A stretch of DNA of 50,657 nucleotides from Bacteroidota bacterium (GTDB taxonomy: Bacteria > Bacteroidota > Bacteroidia > Bacteroidales > GCA-2748055): NCBI GenBank assembly GCA_024640885.1, contig JAHEEC010000022.1, positions 1 to 50,657 of the forward strand, given 5' to 3'. Of this stretch, positions 1-6,322 are shown piece after piece. The translations under genes and the position numbers were made by a program. Under the pieces are notes generated by a model, which searched no databases, was not told the origin of the DNA, and saw only the letters and a list, made by a program, of their open reading frames with translations. Position 1 is the stretch's first letter. Every line of letters starts with the position of its first letter.

Positions 1-743
1 ACGATAAAAAAATAGACAATCATGCCGGTCAGCGTGCCCAGGACCGTACCCATGGGAATGGATTTGCTGGGTTTCTTCAGATCCCCGGAAAGCCCCACGC
101 CGGCAGTCATCCCTGTAAAGGCCGGGAATATGATGGCAAACACAAGGAAGAACTGTTTCATGTCACCCTTTCCTGCAGAGGCAAGGGAAAAGCTGCTCTC
201 CTGTGCGTAAGGAGTGGTACCCAGAAAGAAAAGGACAAGGGATACAATCAATATTCCCACCACAATATAGAGGGTTTTCATGCCCACTGCCGCCCCTTTT
301 TTAAGGATCAGGATGGAAAGTCCGATCATGGCCGGAATGCTGACCACCTGCCTGGGCAGGATGAAATCGAACCGTGAAGCGATCCAGTCAAAGAAGAACT
401 GGAATGCCTCTGTAAATGCAATGATGTAAAATGCCACACTGATGGCCTGGGAAATGAAGAGGGCGAACCCGATGGTAGCCCCAATATTCATTCCGAAGGA
501 GCGGGATATGATAAAATACTCTCCGCCACCCTCCACCCGCTTGTTGGTGGCGATCTCCGAAATGGCAAGGGCAGTGGGAATGGTCACCACGTGCCCCAGC
601 AGAATGATCCCGATCACCCCCCAGAATCCGAGGGTGCCAACCGCAAATCCGAATCTCAGGAAAAGAATGGCACCCAGGATGGTGGCTATTGCTGTAAAGT
701 ATACAGGGGCGGTTCCGAAGGACTTCTTGGTGGTGTCTGCCAT
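1..743 (-). CDS. SLC12-like cation-chloride/amino acid permease (C-terminus outside window)
   Basis: Integral inner-membrane transporter of the APC superfamily. Reading leftwards from an ATG at 743, the frame stays open to the window edge, giving about 247 residues of the N-terminal half. It shows several hydrophobic segments. Two stretches closely match eukaryotic and bacterial SLC12 (Na-K-Cl cotransporter-like) proteins: an early GAILFLRFGFAVG with a later VEGGGEYFIISRSFG, and near the window edge FPAFTGMTAGVGLSGDLKKP followed by SKSIPMGT. The FPAFTG...GDLKxPSKSIP pattern is the characteristic SLC12 TM6-region motif. The substrate cannot be told from sequence; inorganic cation plus chloride, or amino acids, are possible. 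It lies 72 bp downstream of hydG on the same strand and might be co-transcribed with it. The call is firm at superfamily level, moderate for SLC12. Confidence 0.85.
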   Translation of the reverse strand, partial: MADTTKKSFGTAPVYFTAIATILGAILFLRFGFAVGTLGFWGVIGIILLGHVVTIPTALAISEIATNKRVEGGGEYFIISRSFGMNIGATIGFALFISQAISVAFYIIAFTEAFQFFFDWIASRFDFILPRQVVSIPAMIGLSILILKKGAAVGMKTLYIVVGILIVSLVLFFLGTTPYAQESSFSLASAGKGDMKQFFLVFAIIFPAFTGMTAGVGLSGDLKKPSKSIPMGTVLGTLTGMIVYFFI

Positions 744-815
744 TTCGTGTTTATAACATCACCTAAATATAAGATATTCTAAGAAACTAGCTACCGGCGT
801 TGATAATTATCTCCC

Positions 816-2240
816 TCAAAAATAGAGGTCCCTCTCCCCGCTCTTCACACGGGCCAGCCTATCTTCCAGCAAGGTTTTGGACCGGTCATTCCCAAGCCCA
901 TCCAGGGTTTTGCGGATCAACCTGTATCCTTTCTCCTTTGCTCCATTGGCAGCATAATCCTCCAGGTATTCAGCCAGGGTGATCAGGGCGTTGGGTGTAC
1001 ACAATCGCTTGATATGACCGGGTACGGAAAACTCCATAAAATGTTCTCCGGTGCGGCCGGTGCGATAACATGCCGTGCAGAAGGATGGTATATATTCATG
1101 TTCAATGAGATCGTCCATCACCACTGAGAGGGAGCGCGGATCTCCGATCTCAAATTGCTCCGCATCCAGGTCCTGCGGACCGCCCTCTCCCGAGTATGCC
1201 CTCATCTCGATTCTGGTCCCGCCGTCGATCTGGGAAACACCAAATTTAAGGATCTCATGGCGGATCAGTGCAGGTTCACGTGCTGTGAGGATCAGGCCCG
1301 TGTAGGGTACTGCAAGCCTCAGAATGGCCACCATCCGGGTGAATTCCTCATCGCTTAACTCCCAGCGACTGTCATAGGCTGCATTGGAAGCCTTTTTGAG
1401 GCGTGGGAAAGAGATGGTATGGGGCCCTACATGATAGACCGCCTCTAGATGATTCACGTGACGGATGAGTCCCAGCACTTCAAACCTCCAGTCATACAGG
1501 CCAAACAGTGCCCCGATTCCCACATCATCGATCCCGGCCTCCTGGGCCCTGTCCAGTGAGGTGAGCCTCCAGTTGTAATCCCTTTTCTTACCTGCAGAAT
1601 GATATCTGGCATATGCATCCCTGTGATAGGTCTCCTGGAAAACCTGGTATGTGCCAATACCAGCTTGCTTTACAATGCTAAAACCATCAATATCAAAGGG
1701 TGCCGCATTGATATTGACCCTCCTGATCTCCCCATTCCCCTTTTTTACACCATAAACGGTACGTACGCTTTCTGCAATAAATTCAGCCGAGTATTCGGGA
1801 TGCTCGCCAAATACAAGGATGAGCCTTTTCTGGCCCATTTCCTGTAGCATCTCCACCTCACGTACCAGTTCCTGACGGGTCAGTGTGATCCGTTTCTGCT
1901 CCCTGTTTTCAGACCTGAATCCACAGTATGTGCAGTTGTTGCTGCAAAAATTGCCGACGTAAAGTGGGGCGAACAGGACAATCCGTTTCCCGTACACCTG
2001 TTCCTTCAACCGGCGGGCACCCCTTTTGATCTCCTCCACCAGCTCTGGATCAGTGGCATTCAGGAGGATTGCGGCTTCATGCATGGAGAGCCGTTTCTTA
2101 TCCAGGGACCTGGATATGATTTCAAGTACCCGCTCCCTGGTGGGAAGAGCGCCTTCGAGGATCCTCGTGATCTCCCCCTCATCAATGAAGGGGACCATTG
2201 GTTTGTCCTCAATGGCGTATGACTGCGGATCGTAAATCAT
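816..2240 (-). CDS. hydG: [FeFe] hydrogenase H-cluster radical SAM maturase HydG
   Basis: Radical SAM tyrosine lyase. In characterised HydG, tyrosine is cleaved to p-cresol and dehydroglycine, which supplies CO and cyanide as an Fe(CO)2(CN)-cysteine synthon for the H-cluster of [FeFe] hydrogenase. The 474-residue length is normal. The SAM cluster motif CX3CX2C is C99, C103, C106 (CSNNCTYC). The C-terminal auxiliary-cluster motif CX2CX22C, which separates HydG from the thiamine enzyme ThiH, is C388, C391, C414. Both clusters are therefore intact. The ATG at 2240 is preceded by an excellent Bacteroidota promoter. Neither hydE, hydF nor a hydrogenase gene is in the window, so the gene is apparently separated from its usual partners. 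Its neighbours are an SLC12 transporter downstream and a divergent exported protein upstream. Confidence 0.95.
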   Translation of the reverse strand: MIYDPQSYAIEDKPMVPFIDEGEITRILEGALPTRERVLEIISRSLDKKRLSMHEAAILLNATDPELVEEIKRGARRLKEQVYGKRIVLFAPLYVGNFCSNNCTYCGFRSENREQKRITLTRQELVREVEMLQEMGQKRLILVFGEHPEYSAEFIAESVRTVYGVKKGNGEIRRVNINAAPFDIDGFSIVKQAGIGTYQVFQETYHRDAYARYHSAGKKRDYNWRLTSLDRAQEAGIDDVGIGALFGLYDWRFEVLGLIRHVNHLEAVYHVGPHTISFPRLKKASNAAYDSRWELSDEEFTRMVAILRLAVPYTGLILTAREPALIRHEILKFGVSQIDGGTRIEMRAYSGEGGPQDLDAEQFEIGDPRSLSVVMDDLIEHEYIPSFCTACYRTGRTGEHFMEFSVPGHIKRLCTPNALITLAEYLEDYAANGAKEKGYRLIRKTLDGLGNDRSKTLLEDRLARVKSGERDLYF

Positions 2241-2292
2241 ACCGTATAATTTATGGTTTCCAGTAACTAACGGGCAGGCCTCTCAGATGGAA

Positions 2293-2322
2293 CAAAAGTA
2301 TGTATTGTTATTTGAATAACAA
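2293..2322 (-). promoter_or_regulatory. Bacteroidota-type promoter of hydG
   Basis: Read on the minus strand, this has a -33 TTG (2320-2322) and, after exactly 19 bases, a -7 element TACTTTTG (2293-2300), a perfect match to TAnnTTTG. That is the canonical spacing for the Bacteroidota primary sigma factor. Transcription should begin near 2286, leaving a 5' leader of about 45 bases before the hydG ATG. Confidence 0.7.
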
Positions 2323-2360
2323 AATGAATCTGGGCATTAATTGCTACATTTATCCACTCC

Positions 2361-3287
2361 ATGAGACCACTGCGTTCACATATCCTGATCTCCCTGATGT
2401 GGCTGATCATTTCCCCCATCACCGCACAGGAGGCGCGGCTTTCGTACAATCTTCAACCCGGACAAAAGTATATGCTGGATATTGATATTCTGCAAAATAC
2501 AAGCTCCGATGCCATGAACTCCGACGAGATCAATCTCTACAGCCGCACGAAAATCGTGTTTCAGGTGGATTCTTCAGACCGCCAGGAACAGATTCATTTG
2601 ACAGCGAGTTACGGGGATTTGCTCCTCTCCATGCTTGCACCGGGCATGAATATTGATATTAATTCGGGTACGGGTAAAAATCCAATGCTGTCCGAAATGG
2701 TTGCCTTTCTCTCCTCAGGACGTTTCCACTTGGTGATGGAACCCACGGGGGAATTGAAAATGATGGACGGTTTCGCTCCGCTTTTCGAAGCTCTAGATGC
2801 CTATCCAGCGAAGGACACCAACGAGCACCAGGTGATCATGAGGACCCTGGAGGAAGTTTACGGAGAGGACGCATTCAGGAGCCTGTTCAGCCTGTTTGTT
2901 ACGGTATACCCGGTGATACAACCCATGACAAACTGGACCCACGACATCACCTATTATTTCAATACCAAGCCTGTCCTGATGGTGAACCGCTACAGCCTTG
3001 CAAAGATTACTGATGAGGTGCTCACCATCCAGGGAATGGGTATGCTCGACGCCACAAAACCACTCCAGGAACAGACCAGCATGGGTGAGGTAAAATCAAG
3101 CGCATCTGGGAGCCAGACCTACGATTTCCAGATGCATCGGGAAACGGGCTGGTTGAAAAAATGTGCTTCACGTCAGCGGATCCTGATCGAGACCACCATT
3201 ATAAAAAGTTCTTATCTTCCATCAGGACTGAAAATCCCCTCTTACACCGAGACCGTGTTTGATGTGAAAGGATCAAGGATCGAATAA
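2361..3287 (+). CDS. Exported protein of unknown function (DUF6263-like)
   Basis: 308 residues with an N-terminal signal peptide: basic start MRPLRSH, a hydrophobic run to about residue 20, then ITAQEA as the likely cleavage site. No lipobox cysteine is evident. The mature part has no metal or catalytic motif I recognise. It is rich in alternating beta-type segments, and the region after the signal (RLSYNLQPGQKYMLDIDI) resembles the opening of the Bacteroidota DUF6263 family, whose function is unknown. The ATG at 2361 is the first in frame. It is followed after 12 bp by another exported protein on the same strand, so the two probably form an operon of periplasmic or outer-membrane proteins. 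The DUF assignment is from memory of the family style and is tentative. Confidence 0.6.
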   Translation: MRPLRSHILISLMWLIISPITAQEARLSYNLQPGQKYMLDIDILQNTSSDAMNSDEINLYSRTKIVFQVDSSDRQEQIHLTASYGDLLLSMLAPGMNIDINSGTGKNPMLSEMVAFLSSGRFHLVMEPTGELKMMDGFAPLFEALDAYPAKDTNEHQVIMRTLEEVYGEDAFRSLFSLFVTVYPVIQPMTNWTHDITYYFNTKPVLMVNRYSLAKITDEVLTIQGMGMLDATKPLQEQTSMGEVKSSASGSQTYDFQMHRETGWLKKCASRQRILIETTIIKSSYLPSGLKIPSYTETVFDVKGSRIE

Positions 3288-3299
3288 AATCATAAACCC

Positions 3300-3749
3300 A
3301 TGAAAAAGCTCCAGACAGTGCTGCTCCTGGTTATAATTTCGCTTTCCTCCAACCTGAAGGGACAAGCCTATGAACACTCCCTCGGGGTGCGCGCCGGTTA
3401 TTCAAGTGGAATCACCTACAAGGGATTTCTCAGGCACCGCATGGCAGCCATTGAGGGAGACTTGCTCTATAACCGACATGGATTAAACCTCACGGCATTA
3501 TTTGAATATCATTTGGAACCATTCAGAGACCAGCGTTTGATGACTTACCTTGGCGGGGGGGCATTTGGAGGCAACTGGGAAGGGGAGTTCTCCCTGGGGC
3601 TGGCCGGTAGCGCCGGGATCGAGTTCATGGTTCGTGACCTACCCCTTAATTTCAGCCTGGACTGGAAGCCGATGATCAATCTATACCGCCTCTTTGAAGT
3701 CGATCTGCTGGATTTTGGGCTTTCAATTCGCTACCGCTTCAGTCTGTAG
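3300..3749 (+). CDS. Small outer-membrane beta-barrel-like protein
   Basis: 149 residues. A signal peptide (MKKLQTVLLLVIISLSSNLKGQ) is followed by short amphipathic strands rich in Gly and aromatic residues, such as LGVRAGYSSGITYKGF and LTYLGGGAFGG. It ends in LSIRYRFSL, whose aromatic C-terminal pattern (alternating, with Phe near the end) is typical of small outer-membrane barrels inserted by the BAM complex. It starts 12 bp after the preceding exported protein, suggesting co-expression. Function unknown; it may be a structural or adhesive outer-membrane protein. Barrel prediction is by pattern only. Confidence 0.65.
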   Translation: MKKLQTVLLLVIISLSSNLKGQAYEHSLGVRAGYSSGITYKGFLRHRMAAIEGDLLYNRHGLNLTALFEYHLEPFRDQRLMTYLGGGAFGGNWEGEFSLGLAGSAGIEFMVRDLPLNFSLDWKPMINLYRLFEVDLLDFGLSIRYRFSL

Positions 3750-3819
3750 TCTTTACTTTTTCAAGAAAGTACCTTATTTTTATTGGATGTTGCCAACAGG
3801 TTCCACTAATTCTTTTGAT

Positions 3820-4761
3820 ATGATACCAACCCTGAAGGATGTGAAATCAGCTGTCCAGAGAATCAAACCCTACGTGCATAATACCCCGGTTCTCACCAGT
3901 ACCACCATAGACCAGATGATGAATGCAACAGTATTCTTTAAATGTGAGAATTTCCAGCGAATGGGTGCATTCAAGATCAGGGGGGCCACCAATGCAATCC
4001 TCCAACTTTCTGAAGAGGAGCGTGCCCGGGGGGTCATTACCCATTCTTCAGGTAACTTTGCTGCAGCGTTGGCACTGGCAGCCCGGAGCCTGGTCACCAA
4101 GGCATACATCGTGATGCCTTCCAACGCCCCGGTGGTGAAGAGGGAAGCCGTGGTCGGTTATGGTGCCCAGGTGATCGAGTGTGCACCCACCCTGGAGAGC
4201 CGAGAGTCTACCATGAAGGTCTATCAGAAAAAGACTGGCGCCACCTTTGTGCATCCATCCAATGATATCAACGTGATTCTTGGAAACTCCACAGCTGTAT
4301 GGGAAATGGCAAAGGTGGTAGAAAACCTGGATGTGGTAATTGCCCCTGTGGGAGGCGGCGGGTTACTGGCAGGAACTGCCCTTGCCACCAACCACCTTAA
4401 CTATTATATTGAGACCATCGGTGCAGAACCGTTCGGAGCCGATGATGCATACCTTTCCCTTAAAACGGGTAAAATTCAACCCTGTATGAATCCCAAAACC
4501 ATTGCCGACGGATTGAAAACCCAGCTGGGGGATATCAATTTTCCCATCATACAGAAATTTGTCAGCAAAATTATCCGGGTGGAGGAATCGGAGATCATCC
4601 ATGCCATGAAATTTATCTGGGAGCGATTGAAGATCGTCATAGAACCATCAAGTGCTGTGGCAGTTGCAGCCATGTTCAGGAACAGTTCAGAATTCAAAAA
4701 AAGAAAAGTCGGTGTGATCCTTTCGGGCGGGAATGTGGACCTGGCAAACCTCCCTTTCTAA
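3820..4761 (+). CDS. PLP-dependent threonine dehydratase / serine racemase-type enzyme
   Basis: Fold-type II PLP enzyme expected to deaminate L-threonine or L-serine to 2-oxobutyrate or pyruvate, or to racemise serine. 313 residues from the ATG at 3820. The conserved lysine that binds PLP is K52 in MGAFKIRGA. The phosphate-binding glycine loop is PVGGGGLLAG, and the C-terminal serine-rich PLP ring contact is LSGGN. The substrate loop reads SSGNF where most relatives have SSGNH. There is no C-terminal ACT domain, so it is not the isoleucine-feedback-regulated IlvA but resembles catabolic TdcB or eukaryotic serine racemase, for example in IADGLKTQLG and FIWERLKIVIEPSSAVA. An upstream in-frame ATG (3787) is possible, but alignment with the family favours 3820. 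It is not obviously co-transcribed with neighbours. Confidence 0.85.
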   Translation: MIPTLKDVKSAVQRIKPYVHNTPVLTSTTIDQMMNATVFFKCENFQRMGAFKIRGATNAILQLSEEERARGVITHSSGNFAAALALAARSLVTKAYIVMPSNAPVVKREAVVGYGAQVIECAPTLESRESTMKVYQKKTGATFVHPSNDINVILGNSTAVWEMAKVVENLDVVIAPVGGGGLLAGTALATNHLNYYIETIGAEPFGADDAYLSLKTGKIQPCMNPKTIADGLKTQLGDINFPIIQKFVSKIIRVEESEIIHAMKFIWERLKIVIEPSSAVAVAAMFRNSSEFKKRKVGVILSGGNVDLANLPF

Positions 4762-4843
4762 AAAAAGCGGCCCCCCGACGCTGATAAGGAGCCTCCCGGA
4801 ACCATTAACCCTGGAATATGTTCTAAAACATAATTCAGGAAGG

Positions 4844-4978
4844 ATGTTGAATTCGAAATCACATATATTTGTAGAGATAGCATTTGCAAAAGGTAGAGTG
4901 CTTTTCTACTTACTGACTAAAACTACTGCTATCCTGGCGGGTGATGTATCATTACCTGCCTTTTTTATGCCTTTCTGA
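4844..4978 (+). CDS. Possible leader ORF abutting the sigma-factor start
   Basis: 44-codon open frame from an ATG at 4844. Its TGA (4976-4978) directly touches the ATG of the sigma gene (4979). It runs through the terminator-like hairpin at 4936-4966, so ribosomes translating it would melt the hairpin and deliver terminating ribosomes onto the sigma start. The encoded peptide is short and moderately hydrophobic, ending AFFMPF, with no recognised family. A -7-like element lies inside it (4864-4871), in which case only its distal part would be transcribed. It may be chance; treat it as a candidate leader peptide only. Confidence 0.25.
   Translation: MLNSKSHIFVEIAFAKGRVLFYLLTKTTAILAGDVSLPAFFMPF
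4864..4871 (+). promoter_or_regulatory. Candidate -7 element for the sigma/exporter operon
   Basis: TATATTTG is an exact match to the Bacteroidota -7 consensus TAnnTTTG. No TTG sits at the usual 19-20 base spacing (the nearest, 4847-4849, is only 14 bases away). If used, it would give a leader of about 100 bases containing the hairpin at 4936-4966. Confidence 0.3.
4936..4966 (+). terminator. Rho-independent terminator or attenuator just before the sigma gene
   Basis: An 11-bp stem (4936-4946 with 4950-4960, two G-U pairs) closes a 3-base loop (TAT) and is followed by six T (4961-4966). The T-run ends 12 bases before the sigma start codon. It can serve as the terminator for the PLP enzyme gene (stop at 4761, about 175 bases upstream). 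Because it occupies the ribosome-binding region of the sigma mRNA, it could instead be an attenuator. No clear antiterminator pairing was found. Confidence 0.6.
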
Positions 4979-5560
4979 ATGATGAAGATCCACACTGAAC
5001 AAGCCCTTATTGCCGGGATCAGAAATCACAATTCTGCCATCCTGGAACATGTTTACAAGACCTATTTCCCTATGATTGAAGGGCATGTCATTCACAACCA
5101 GGGAAACCAGGAACAGGCCAAGGATGTATTCCAGGAGGCCATGATCGTGTTGTATAACCGGATCAAATCGGGTGATCTTGAACTGACCTGCAAATTCGGG
5201 ACCTACCTCTATGCCATATGTAAAAACATATGGATGCAGGAGCGGAAAAAATACCTGTTGCATGCAGAGAAGTTGAGGCAACATCCGATGGAGGTGCATG
5301 ACCCGGGACCATCCGAAGATCCATTGCTTCAGCAACACCTGACACGGATTTTCAATGTGCATTTTGATACACTGAGCCCGGACTGCCAGAAAATCCTCAC
5401 CATGTTCTTTAATGACCGCTCTGTGGAAGAAATTCGCTCCGCAATGAAATACAAGGACCTTCATCATGCTGCAGACAGAAAATACAGGTGCAAAAAAAGC
5501 CTTATCAAAAGGATTGTGAACGACCCCCTATTTAAACGACTTAAAAATGAACAACGTTGA
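4979..5560 (+). CDS. ECF-type RNA polymerase sigma factor
   Basis: 193 residues, a short sigma-70 family member with region 2 and region 4 only. Region 2 contains the core-binding and -10 recognition helices around DVFQEAMIVLYNRIKSGD and FGTYLYAICKNIW. Region 4 has a helix-turn-helix around HFDTLSPDCQKILTMFF to KYRCKKSLIKRI. This is the standard ECF layout in Bacteroidota. The start at 4979 (ATGATG, with 4982 as an alternative) follows a terminator-like hairpin immediately. The next gene, a membrane anti-sigma-like protein, overlaps by 14 bp, and a C39-peptidase exporter follows. The set suggests that sigma activity, held at the membrane, controls an export system. The regulon is unknown. Confidence 0.88.
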   Translation: MMKIHTEQALIAGIRNHNSAILEHVYKTYFPMIEGHVIHNQGNQEQAKDVFQEAMIVLYNRIKSGDLELTCKFGTYLYAICKNIWMQERKKYLLHAEKLRQHPMEVHDPGPSEDPLLQQHLTRIFNVHFDTLSPDCQKILTMFFNDRSVEEIRSAMKYKDLHHAADRKYRCKKSLIKRIVNDPLFKRLKNEQR

Positions 5561-6290
5561 TCTTATTATTAAATACCTGTCAGGCGAAATGAACCGGGAT
5601 GAGGCCAGTTCCTTCAAAAAAAGGGTGGCTTCGGATCCTGCGCTGAGAGAAGAATATGAAACGGTCTCCGCTGCATACCGGTTGATCAGTGAACAGCTCC
5701 GAAGGCGGGATGAAGAGGCATTCAGGACCAGGCTCCTGGAGGTCATGGAAAAACAGGTCAAAAAGGGCTGGCTGCCATCCACCCGGAACAGGCGCTGGTT
5801 GTACTTCCTGCTTCCCATGGCAGGATGCCTGGCCATACTTGTGACGCTTTTTATGAGAAGCTGGGATTCTGACAGGATCCTGTCACGGTTTTTCGAACCC
5901 CGTACAGATCCGGTGATTATGGCTTTCAACCAGGCAACCAGGGGGGCATCAGAAGAGGCCATCGTCCTGTATCAGAGGGGGTATTATCTGGAGTCCATGG
6001 AGAAAACATCTGTATTTCTTGAGCAGGATCCCCAGAATCAGGTGGCATTCCTCTATTATCTCCTGGCCTCCATGGAGGTAGACCGGCAGCAGGAGATCCT
6101 TGAAAAGTTGCTGGCCCTTGATCTTGACCCTTCCATTCAACTTGGCCAGTCACTTGCCTGGTATACCTCTCTTGCCCTGGTGAAATCGGGTCGGACCGAA
6201 GAGGCGGTGAATCTCCTCCAGTCAATCACTGAACATTCGGGGCCCTACCAAAAAGATGCAGTAAGGTTGCAAAAGGTGTTGTTAAAATAA
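5547..6290 (+). CDS. Membrane anti-sigma-like protein with a periplasmic TPR-like domain
   Basis: 247 residues. The N-terminal 75 residues (VDLIIKYLSGEMNRDEASSF, then ASDPALREEYE) have the pattern of Bacteroidota anti-sigma N-domains that clamp an ECF factor. One transmembrane helix spans about residues 84-103 (WLYFLLPMAGCLAILVTLFM). The remaining ~140 residues are alpha-helical repeats resembling TPR: EEAIVLYQRGYYLESM, EQDPQNQVAFLYYLLASMEV, SGRTEEAVNLLQSI. By topology the TPR part would face the periplasm and could sense a partner protein. The 14-bp overlap with the sigma gene argues for coupled translation, usual for sigma/anti-sigma pairs. Role inferred from context and architecture; no zinc ligands are visible. 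Confidence 0.65.
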   Translation: MNNVDLIIKYLSGEMNRDEASSFKKRVASDPALREEYETVSAAYRLISEQLRRRDEEAFRTRLLEVMEKQVKKGWLPSTRNRRWLYFLLPMAGCLAILVTLFMRSWDSDRILSRFFEPRTDPVIMAFNQATRGASEEAIVLYQRGYYLESMEKTSVFLEQDPQNQVAFLYYLLASMEVDRQQEILEKLLALDLDPSIQLGQSLAWYTSLALVKSGRTEEAVNLLQSITEHSGPYQKDAVRLQKVLLK

Positions 6291-6322
6291 TTCTTAATTT
6301 AGGGGCATAAGTGATCTGGTCT

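Noticed and set aside
816-2240. ThiH (thiamine tyrosine lyase) as the identity of the radical SAM enzyme
   Set aside because: The C-terminal CX2CX22C motif (C388, C391, C414) is a HydG trait absent from ThiH, and no thi genes are nearby.
4733-4843. N-terminal extension of the small ORF before the sigma gene, back to 4733
   Set aside because: It overlaps the end of the PLP enzyme out of frame. Only the part from 4844 is kept, as a weak candidate.
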